The notes under the pieces: model-generated
The model's database searches: none
Told to the model about the DNA's origin: nothing
The model's input: the letters and a program-made list of their open reading frames with translations, nothing else
Shown here: positions 57,764-64,000 of the stretch, one piece after another
Position numbering within the stretch: the stretch's first letter is position 1
How the letters are laid out: every line of letters starts with the position of its first letter
Translations under genes and position numbers: made by a program
DNA from: Streptomyces kaniharaensis
GTDB taxonomy: Bacteria > Actinomycetota > Actinomycetes > Streptomycetales > Streptomycetaceae
DNA length: 64,000 bases
Assembly: GCF_009569385.1 (NCBI RefSeq)
Contig: NZ_WBOF01000001.1
Span: 1,054,001-1,118,000 of the forward strand
Direction of reading: 5' to 3'

Positions 57764-60178
57764 ATGACCACGACCAGCTACTCCCCTCCGGCCGGCGAAC
57801 CGTGGCCCGAGGCCGCGAACTTCCCGCCGCCGGAGGTGCCGCAGCCGGCCCCCGCCCCGGACCCGGCACCGCTCTTCCCGGAGCAGCCCCTGCCGCCGGC
57901 CGGACCCAAGGGCCCGGCCTCCTGGTCCGGCCGGCTGCGCACCCTCCCGGCCCGTGCCTGGCGCGGCCGGGCGGACGACCCGCGCTGGGTGCGCCCGGCC
58001 CTGCTCGGCCTGCTGGCCGCCACCGCCGTCCTTTACCTCTGGGGCCTGAGCGCCTCCGGCTGGGCCAACGCCTTCTACTCGGCGGCCGTCCAGGCGGGCA
58101 GCCAGAGCTGGAAGGCGTTCTTCTTCGGCTCCTCGGACGCCGGGAACTTCATCACCGTCGACAAGCCCCCGATGTCGCTGTGGCCGATGGCCCTGTCCGC
58201 GCGGATCTTCGGCCTCTCGTCGTGGTCCGTGCTCGCCCCGCAGGCGCTGATGGGCTCCGCCACCGTGGGCGTCCTGTACGCGACGGTGCGCCGCCGGTTC
58301 TCCCCGCTCGGCGGACTGCTGGCCGGGGCCGCGCTGGCGCTCACCCCGGTGGCGGCGCTGATGTTCCGCTTCAACAACCCGGACGCGCTGCTGGTGCTGC
58401 TGCTCACCCTGACCGCGTACGGCCTGGTGCGGGCGATCGAGACGGCGAGCACCCGGTGGCTGCTGTTCACCGGCGCGATGTTCGGTTTCGCCTTCCTCAC
58501 CAAGACCCTGGCGGCCTTCCTGATCCTGCCCGCCTTCGCGGTGGTCTACCTCGTCGTGGCGCCGACCGGCTTCTGGCGACGGGTGCGGCAGGTCCTGCTC
58601 GCCGGTGTGGCCGTGGTGGTCGCCGGCGGCTGGTGGGTCGCGGTCGTCGAGCTGCTGCCGGCCTCGGCCCGTCCGTACGTCGGCGGCTCGCAGGACAATA
58701 GCTTCCTCTCGCTCACCTTCGGCTACAACGGCCTCGGCCGGGTCGACGGCAACGAGCGCGGCAGCGTGGGCGGCGGCGGCCGGCTCCCGGCCGGACTCGA
58801 CCTGCCGGGCGGCGCGGCGCGCGGCCGCGGCTGGGGCCAGACCGGCATCACCCGGCTGTTCGGCAGCGACATCGGCGGGCAGATCGCCTGGCTGCTGCCG
58901 GCCGCGCTGATCCTGCTGCTGGTCGGCCTCTGGGCGACCCGCCGCTACGCCCGCACCGACACCGCCCGCGCGGCGTTCCTGGTCTGGGGCGGGTGGCTGG
59001 TCTCCACCGCGCTGATCTTCAGCTTCATGTCCGGGATCTTCCACCAGTACTACACGGTGGCGCTCGCCCCGGCCGTCGCGGCGCTGGTCGGCATGGGCGT
59101 GGACGGGCTGTGGGGGGCGCGGCACCGGCTGCCGTACGCCCTGGTGCTGGCGGGCACGCTCGCGGTGACGGCGGTGTGGGCGTTCGTCCTGCTCGGACGC
59201 AGCTCGGGGTTCCTGCCGTGGCTGCGCTGGGCGGTGCTGGCCGGTGGGCTGGCGGCGGCGGTCGCGCTGGTGGCCGGTCAGTTCGCCGGGAAGGCCTCCG
59301 GACGGGTGGGCGCGCGGATCGCCTCGGTGGCGGGCCTGCTGGGGCTCGCGGCGGCGTTCGGCGGTCCGGCGGCGTACGCCGTGGACACCGTCAACACCGC
59401 GCACAACGGCTCCATCGTGACGGCCGGGCCTGCGGTGAAGGGCACGTTCGGCCCGGGCGGCGGCAAGCACGGCGCGCAGGGCTTCGCCGGCAACGGCCGG
59501 GGGTTCGCCCCGGGCGGCGGCCAGTTCCCGGGCGGCCAGGGCTCCCCGGGCGGCCAGTTCCCGGGCGGATTCCCGGGTGGCCAGGGCTCCCGCGGGCAGA
59601 ACGGCGGCCAGGGCTTCCCCGGCGGCTTCCCGGGCGGTGGCTCCGGCGGGACGACCGGGCGCCACGAGCGCGGCACCACCGCCGACCCCGGCGCGATGGA
59701 CCCCGAGGGGATGGGCCCGGGAGGCATGGGAGCGGGAGGCATGGGGCCCGGCGGCGCGGGCCCCGGCGGCGCGGGCGGCATGGGCGGCCTGCTCGGCGGC
59801 ACCAAGGTGAGCGACGAGGCCGCGACCCTGCTCAAGGAGAACGCCGACGACTACACCTGGACCGCCGCGACCAGCGGCTCGCAGAACGCCGCCAGCTACC
59901 AACTCGCCACCGGCAAGCCGGTGATGGCCCTCGGCGGCTTCAACGGCACCGACCCGTCGCTGAGCCTCAGCGGCTTCCAGAAGTACGTGCAGGAGGGCAA
60001 GGTGCACTGGTTCATCGCCGGCGGCTCCCACCGCGCCTTCGGCGGCGGCACCGGCGCCGGCGACGACGGCAAGCAGGCGTCCGAGACCTCCCGGATCGAG
60101 GCGTGGGTGACGAGCCACTTCACGGCGAAGACGGTCGGCTCGGCCACCTTCTACGACCTGACGGCCCCGGCCTCCTGA
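57764..60178 (+). CDS. GT39-type membrane glycosyltransferase with Gly-rich tail
   Basis: 804 residues. Pro-rich cytoplasmic N-terminus, about eleven helices, and the PMT/ArnT-like motifs of GT39: first-loop acidic SDAGNFITVDKPPMSLWPMALS, FRFNNPDALLVLLLTL, FLTKTLAAFLILPAF. Such enzymes transfer mannose or another sugar from a polyprenyl donor to proteins or lipids outside the membrane. Residues about 565-690 are collagen-like (PGGQFPGGQGSPGG) and then Met/Gly-rich; a compact C-terminal domain follows. ATG 57764. Ends in a strong terminator. Confidence 0.9.
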   Translation: MTTTSYSPPAGEPWPEAANFPPPEVPQPAPAPDPAPLFPEQPLPPAGPKGPASWSGRLRTLPARAWRGRADDPRWVRPALLGLLAATAVLYLWGLSASGWANAFYSAAVQAGSQSWKAFFFGSSDAGNFITVDKPPMSLWPMALSARIFGLSSWSVLAPQALMGSATVGVLYATVRRRFSPLGGLLAGAALALTPVAALMFRFNNPDALLVLLLTLTAYGLVRAIETASTRWLLFTGAMFGFAFLTKTLAAFLILPAFAVVYLVVAPTGFWRRVRQVLLAGVAVVVAGGWWVAVVELLPASARPYVGGSQDNSFLSLTFGYNGLGRVDGNERGSVGGGGRLPAGLDLPGGAARGRGWGQTGITRLFGSDIGGQIAWLLPAALILLLVGLWATRRYARTDTARAAFLVWGGWLVSTALIFSFMSGIFHQYYTVALAPAVAALVGMGVDGLWGARHRLPYALVLAGTLAVTAVWAFVLLGRSSGFLPWLRWAVLAGGLAAAVALVAGQFAGKASGRVGARIASVAGLLGLAAAFGGPAAYAVDTVNTAHNGSIVTAGPAVKGTFGPGGGKHGAQGFAGNGRGFAPGGGQFPGGQGSPGGQFPGGFPGGQGSRGQNGGQGFPGGFPGGGSGGTTGRHERGTTADPGAMDPEGMGPGGMGAGGMGPGGAGPGGAGGMGGLLGGTKVSDEAATLLKENADDYTWTAATSGSQNAASYQLATGKPVMALGGFNGTDPSLSLSGFQKYVQEGKVHWFIAGGSHRAFGGGTGAGDDGKQASETSRIEAWVTSHFTAKTVGSATFYDLTAPAS

Positions 60179-60180
60179 AG

Positions 60181-60224
60181 CGCGAGGGGGGCGTACCGCG
60201 ACCTGGCGGTACGCCCCCCTCGCG
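60181..60224. terminator. Strong terminator between convergent genes
   Basis: Perfect 19-bp stem, arms 60181-60199 and 60206-60224, 6-base loop. Confidence 0.95.
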
Positions 60225-60236
60225 TGGTCAGCGTGG

Positions 60237-61826
60237 TCAGTCGGACGGGCAGCGCGTCCCCGCGCCGGGCAGCCGGCCGTCCACCAGGAACGCCGTCACG
60301 GCCGCCCGCACGCACCCGCTCTTGTCGTACGCGGTGTGCCCGTCGCCGTCGCGGGTGAGCAGCACGCCGTGCTCCAGCCCGGCCGCCATCCGCTGCGCCC
60401 ACACGTAGGGCGTGACCGGGTCGCCGGTCGAGCCGACCACCAGGATCGGGGCGCTGCCCGGCGCCTTCACCGTGTGCGGGTGCTCGGGCGAACGGAACGG
60501 CCAGGAGCGACAGTCCGGGTCGAGCAGGACGGCCCGGGTGTCGTGCCTGCCGACCAGCGGTGCCCGGTCGGCGAGGTCGGCGAGCGCCGAGCTGAGCTCC
60601 GCCTCGGTGGGCGCCAGCGGGGCGTCCGCGCAGTGGATGGCGGTGTAGGCGTCGGCGGAGGTGTCGAAGTGGCCTTGCTCGTCACGGCCGTTGGCGGAAT
60701 CGGCGAGTTTCAGCAGGTCGTCGGCGTCGCGGCGGGTCAGGGCCGGTTCGAGGGCGGTGCGCAGCCGCTCCCAGGAGCGGTGGCCGTCGTAGAGCACGTT
60801 GAGGGTGGCGTTCCAGCCGAGGGTGGCGGTGAGGAGGCGTCCGCGGTCGGCGCGCAGCGGGCGCTCGTCGAGGCCGTCGAGGAAGTCGGCGAGGCGCTGC
60901 GGGGCGGCGGCCGGGTCGGTGCCGAGCGGGCAGGAGTCCTCGGCGGTGGCGCAGTCTGCGGCGAACGCCCGGAACGCGGTCTCGGTGGCGGCGGCCTGTT
61001 CGGCGTTGAGGTGCACCAGGTCGGTGCCGCGCTCGACGGCGCCGTCGAGGACTAGCCGGCCGGTGCGGTCGGGGAACTCCTCGGCGTAGAGCGCGCCGAG
61101 GTAGGTGCCGTAGGAGAGGCCGAGGAAGTCGAGCTTGCGGTCGCCGAGGGCGCCGCGCAGCACGTCGAGGTCGCGGGCGGTGTTCCGGGTGCCGAGGTAC
61201 GGGAGCATCCTGGCGTCCTTGGCCCGGCAGGCGTCGGCGAGGATCCGGCCGTGGTCGTAGGCCGGGTCGTCGGTGCTGGTCCACTCGTCGCGGGTGCGGT
61301 CGTCGAGGCAGGCGACGGGGGTGGTGCGGCCGGCGCCGCGCGGGTCGAAGCCGACCAGGTCGAAGCGGTCGTGCAGCGGGCCCTGGTAGCTCCGCCAGCC
61401 CCACCGGACCATGTCGACACCGGAGTTGCCGGGCCCGCCGGGGTTGAGGAGGAGGGAGCCGATCCGCCGGCCGGGGTCGGCGGCGGGCATTCGGGCGAGT
61501 GCGACGTCGATGGTCTCGCCGCCGGGGTCGGTGTAGTCCAGCGGGACCTTGAGCGTGGCGCACTGTACGACCGGTCCGTTGGGGTCGGCGTTGACGTCGT
61601 CGGCGCAGGGCTTCCAGGGGATCCGCTGGTCGTAGAGGGCGCGCAGGGCCGGGGCGGCGGTGGCGGAGACCCGTTCGGAGAGCGGCGGGCGGGAGGCCTC
61701 GCCGGCCCCCGCCCGGCCTGCGCCCGGGCCGCTCGGGCCGGTGCAGCCGGCCGGCAGCGCGACGGCGAGGGCGGCGGCGAGCGCGGGCAGGGCGTGCCGT
61801 CGGAACCGGGGGATCATCGAGTCCAC
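60237..61826 (-). CDS. Exported S33-family peptidase (tripeptidyl aminopeptidase type)
   Basis: 529 residues from GTG 61826 (ATG 61817 equally possible). Basic N-terminus, hydrophobic core and LPAGC with Cys28; position -3 is Pro, so lipidation is uncertain. Oxyanion LLLNPGGPGNSG, nucleophile LGLSYGTYLGALYA, acid VVGSTGDPVTP, His in GDGHTAYDKSGC, plus the TAP C-terminal domain. Cuts tripeptides or other short peptides from N-termini outside the cell. Confidence 0.92.
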   Translation of the reverse strand: MDSMIPRFRRHALPALAAALAVALPAGCTGPSGPGAGRAGAGEASRPPLSERVSATAAPALRALYDQRIPWKPCADDVNADPNGPVVQCATLKVPLDYTDPGGETIDVALARMPAADPGRRIGSLLLNPGGPGNSGVDMVRWGWRSYQGPLHDRFDLVGFDPRGAGRTTPVACLDDRTRDEWTSTDDPAYDHGRILADACRAKDARMLPYLGTRNTARDLDVLRGALGDRKLDFLGLSYGTYLGALYAEEFPDRTGRLVLDGAVERGTDLVHLNAEQAAATETAFRAFAADCATAEDSCPLGTDPAAAPQRLADFLDGLDERPLRADRGRLLTATLGWNATLNVLYDGHRSWERLRTALEPALTRRDADDLLKLADSANGRDEQGHFDTSADAYTAIHCADAPLAPTEAELSSALADLADRAPLVGRHDTRAVLLDPDCRSWPFRSPEHPHTVKAPGSAPILVVGSTGDPVTPYVWAQRMAAGLEHGVLLTRDGDGHTAYDKSGCVRAAVTAFLVDGRLPGAGTRCPSD

Positions 61827-61967
61827 GGCCCACGAATACCACGTCGTGGACGGGCGCAACGATTCGTCAGCCGACTGCCGGAGCGTGGCGCTCGTCCGCT
61901 TCGGTGACGGGCAGCCGGTGCGTCGCGGGCACCAGGCTGAGCACACCACGGCTCCGCGTCCTCGAAG

Positions 61968-62963
61968 CTACCCTCCGATCGCCGACATCGGCCGCTCGGG
62001 CCGGACGAAGTCCGCGGAGCCGATGGCGTGTCCGGGCCCCTTGCCGGCGATGGCGGCCTTCCAGGCGGCCTCGATCCGGTCGTCGTCGGCGCCGCCGCGC
62101 AGCAGGGCGCGCAGATCGGACTCCTCGGTGGCGAACAGGCAGTTGCGCAGCTGGCCGTCGGCGGTGAGGCGGACCCGGTCGCAGCCGCCGCAGAACGGGC
62201 GGGTGACGGAGGCGATCACGCCGACGACGGTGTCGGTGCCGGCGATCCGCCACTCCTCCGCCGGGGCGTTCCCGTGGCGGCCGACCGGGACGAGGTCGAA
62301 GCGCTCACCGAGCACGGCGAGGATCTCGTCCGCGGTGACCATCGTCGCCCGGTTCCAGGAGCCCTGCGCGTCCAGCGGCATGGACTCGATGAACCGCATC
62401 CGGTACCCGTGCGCGGCGGCGAACTCGGCCAGCGGCACGATCTCGTCGTCGTTGACGCCGCGCACCGGGACGGCGTTGACCTTCACCGGCGCGAGCCCGG
62501 CGGCCCGCGCGGCGGCGAGGCCCGCGAACACGTCGGCGATCCGGTCCCGGCGGGTGATCGCCGCGTAGCGCTCGGGCCGCAGGGTGTCCAGGCTGACGTT
62601 CACCCGGTGCAGGCCGGCCTCGCGCAGCGCGAGGGCGGTGCGGGCCAGCCCGATGCCGTTGGTGGTGAGCGAGACCTCGGGGCCGAGTGCGGTGATCCGC
62701 CCGACCAGGTCCGGCAGGCCGCGGCGCAGCATCGGCTCGCCGCCGGTCAGCCGGACCGACGTGATGCCCAGCCGCTCGACGGCGATCCGCACCAGCCGCA
62801 CCACCTCGTCGTCGCCCAGCACCTCGGCCCTGGGCAGCCAGTCCAGCCCCTCGGGCGGCATGCAGTAGGTGCAGCGCAGGTTGCAGCGGTCGGTGAGCGA
62901 GACCCGCAGGTCGGTGTGGACCCTGCCGAAGCGGTCCAGCAGCGGGCGCGGTGCGGTGTTCAT
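61968..62963 (-). CDS. moaA: GTP 3',8-cyclase MoaA
   Basis: 331 residues. Radical SAM cluster site SLTDRCNLRCTYCMPPEG, SAM-binding TGGEPMLRRGLPDL, second 4Fe-4S site CGGCDRVRLTADGQLRNCLF, and the C-terminal Gly-Gly (SAIGG) required for activity. Converts GTP to 3',8-cyclo-H2GTP, the first step of molybdenum cofactor synthesis. ATG 62963 chosen; TACTTG lies four bases upstream. Divergent from a MobA-like gene. Confidence 0.95.
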   Translation of the reverse strand: MNTAPRPLLDRFGRVHTDLRVSLTDRCNLRCTYCMPPEGLDWLPRAEVLGDDEVVRLVRIAVERLGITSVRLTGGEPMLRRGLPDLVGRITALGPEVSLTTNGIGLARTALALREAGLHRVNVSLDTLRPERYAAITRRDRIADVFAGLAAARAAGLAPVKVNAVPVRGVNDDEIVPLAEFAAAHGYRMRFIESMPLDAQGSWNRATMVTADEILAVLGERFDLVPVGRHGNAPAEEWRIAGTDTVVGVIASVTRPFCGGCDRVRLTADGQLRNCLFATEESDLRALLRGGADDDRIEAAWKAAIAGKGPGHAIGSADFVRPERPMSAIGG

Positions 62964-63041
62964 CTGCCAAGTACAGGGGTGCGCGGGCCGGACCACCAGC
63001 GGCCGAACCGCCGGGGAGCCGCTCCCACCTGCGGGTTCGTG

Positions 63042-63058
63042 TTGTGGATTCGTACAAC
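63042..63058. promoter_or_regulatory. Dyad in moaA / MobA-like divergent promoter region
   Basis: GTTGT and ACAAC arms (about 63041-63045 and 63054-63058) separated by eight bases in the 146-base gap; a possible operator for both genes. Confidence 0.35.
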
Positions 63059-63109
63059 GTGTGGGTTCCTACCGTGCGCGGCGGGCCGACGGGCGGGCAG
63101 GCTGGGCGC

Positions 63110-63745
63110 ATGCAGAAGACGTCCGACCCGCCCGTCGCGCAGGGGCCCGTCGTGCAGGGCCCCGTCGCCGCGCTCGTGCTCGCCGCCGGGGGTGGCCGGC
63201 GGCTCGGCGGGCGGCCCAAGGCGCTGATCCGGTACGCCGGGCGGCCGCTGGTCGAGCACGCGGTGGCCGTCGTCCGGGCCGGCGGCTGCCCGGACGTGAC
63301 CGTGGTGCTGGGCGCCGAGGCGGAGCGGGTCCGCGCCACCGCCCGTCTGCCGGGCTGCCGGCTGGTGGCCAACCCGGACTGGGCGGGCGGCATGGGCTCC
63401 TCGCTGCGGGCCGGGCTGGCCGCACTTTCGCCGGGGATGTCGGCGGTGCTGGTGATGCTCGTGGACACCCCGGGCGTCACCCCGGCCGCGGTGGCCCGGC
63501 TGGTGGCCGCGCACCGGGCGGGCGCCGAGCTGGCCGCCGCGGCGTACGGCGGGCGGCGCGGGCACCCGGTGCTGATCGGTGCCCGGCACTTCGCGGAGGC
63601 GGCGGCGGGCGCGACGGGCGACGCGGGCGCGCGAGCCTTGCTGACGGCGCACGCGGACGAGCTCGCGCTGGTCGAATGCGCCGACGTCGCCGTCCCGGAC
63701 GACCTCGACACCCCCGCCGACCTGGCGCGCTGGTCGGCGGGCTGA
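63110..63745 (+). CDS. MobA/MocA-like molybdenum cofactor nucleotidyltransferase
   Basis: 211 residues. Nucleotide-binding ALVLAAGGGRRLGGRPKALIRYAGRPLVEHAV (LAAGxSxRxGxxK pattern), ANPDWAGGMGSSLRAGLAAL and MLVDTPGVTPAAVARL with the metal Asp. GMGSSLRAG and PVLIGARHF resemble the MocA/CTP:molybdopterin cytidylyltransferase branch more than MobA. It would attach CMP or GMP to the cofactor for a specific enzyme class. ATG 63110; no strong ribosome binding site. Confidence 0.88.
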   Translation: MQKTSDPPVAQGPVVQGPVAALVLAAGGGRRLGGRPKALIRYAGRPLVEHAVAVVRAGGCPDVTVVLGAEAERVRATARLPGCRLVANPDWAGGMGSSLRAGLAALSPGMSAVLVMLVDTPGVTPAAVARLVAAHRAGAELAAAAYGGRRGHPVLIGARHFAEAAAGATGDAGARALLTAHADELALVECADVAVPDDLDTPADLARWSAG

Positions 63746-63768
63746 CCCGTCGCCACCCGGATCGCCGT

Positions 63769-63784
63769 CCGGACACGTGTCCGG
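63769..63784. repeat. 16-bp perfect palindrome
   Basis: CCGGACACGTGTCCGG, containing CACGTG, 24 bases after the nucleotidyltransferase stop and 138 bases before the next start. Could be a short terminator or an operator for the downstream gene. Confidence 0.7.
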
Positions 63785-63921
63785 GTCGTCCCGTAAGGGC
63801 ACCAACCGGGCGCATACCCCTGATCTGTCCCTGAGGATTGCCCCATTCCGCGCCAAGCGCCCGAGGTTTCGGGGAGCATGGGAGGCGTCCTTCCACCCGA
63901 CTCGAACGGACGGAGCCCGCG

Positions 63922-64000
63922 ATGGCCGGACTGCCCGACGACTTCACCGGACACGACCCCGCGCGGAACGGGCCGGGGACGGGCGGTGGCGCCCGGGCGA
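63922..64000 (+). CDS. Start of an unidentified gene (cut by window end)
   Basis: ATG 63922 with GGAG eight bases upstream opens a frame MAGLPDDFTGHDPARNGPG that runs off the window. Only 26 residues are visible, Gly/Pro/Asp-rich, too few to identify. Confidence 0.55.
   Translation, partial: MAGLPDDFTGHDPARNGPGTGGGARA

Noticed and set aside
59504..59660. Repeats considered as a CRISPR-like array
   Set aside because: They are in-frame Gly/Pro codon repeats within the GT39 gene, with no spacers of regular length.
57746..60118. 790-residue minus-strand ORF opposite the GT39 gene
   Set aside because: Antisense shadow; the plus strand has clear membrane helices and GT39 motifs.

Overview
The window is very GC-rich, with strong third-position G/C bias, many GTG starts, 4-base GTGA/ATGA gene overlaps, and many genes whose -10 box lies only 6-10 bases before the start codon with no ribosome binding site. 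With family content such as Tat/Sec-exported phosphatases, NarL-type sensor pairs, a DUF397/XRE regulator and a Nur-type nickel operator, this points to a Streptomycetaceae chromosome (Streptomyces, Kitasatospora or a close relative). I see about 62 protein genes, two cut by the window ends, one truncated methyltransferase, no tRNA or rRNA, no CRISPR array and no intact insertion sequence. The content reads as chromosome with accessory patches rather than a prophage or a recognised biosynthetic cluster.

Layout. 1-3007: end of a membrane protein, a sensor kinase/response regulator pair and a six-helix membrane protein. 3107-8241: two ABC-F ATPases flanking a serine-protease lipoprotein; the first ABC-F gene has a striking regulatory leader. 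8301-14529: small redox and acyltransferase enzymes (nitroreductase, GNAT, aldo/keto reductase under a MerR-type promoter, two atypical SDRs, a TetR regulator). 14604-18185: a peptide deformylase/methyltransferase operon divergent from an ArsR-like regulator with twin palindromic operators, a VanZ-like protein, and a free-standing hydroxymethylbilane synthase. 18260-22977: a MacB/FtsX-type ABC exporter divergent from its probable two-component system. 23083-31665: NUDIX, Tex, an aminoglycoside-phosphotransferase-like kinase, a LysR regulator with a divergent beta-propeller, and an XRE regulator fused to DUF397 next to a degenerate GHKL-type protein. 31784-38104: phosphatase, an overlapping pair of small unknown genes, YkgJ-like pentapeptide protein, GNAT, SGNH hydrolase, HxlR regulator divergent from an alanine-type aminotransferase, YnfA.

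38165-53663: secreted purple-acid-type phosphatase, zinc-ribbon and 2Fe-2S proteins, a signal-peptidase homologue without its catalytic dyad, an FAD dehydrogenase, an SGNH lipase, a Nur-controlled nickel transporter, a CocE-type hydrolase without its serine, a racemase and several small enzymes. 53719-61826 is an envelope/secretion block: secreted chymotrypsin-fold protease, lipoprotein, membrane esterase, GT39 mannosyltransferase-like enzyme with a collagen-like glycine-rich tail, and an exported S33 peptidase. 61968-63745 holds two molybdenum-cofactor genes, moaA and a MobA/MocA-like nucleotidyltransferase.

The most notable signals are: the ABC-F leader at 4817-5050 (WblC/WhiB7-like promoter, 11-codon leader peptide, nested attenuator stems, tandem 20-bp repeats); a recurrent theme of enzymes whose catalytic residues are substituted (signal peptidase, CocE hydrolase, two SDRs, GHKL protein); the def/ArsR twin operator; the XRE-DUF397 fusion; and an 18-bp-arm inverted repeat at 43399-43452. 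All functional calls rest on motif recognition by eye; no database search was possible.
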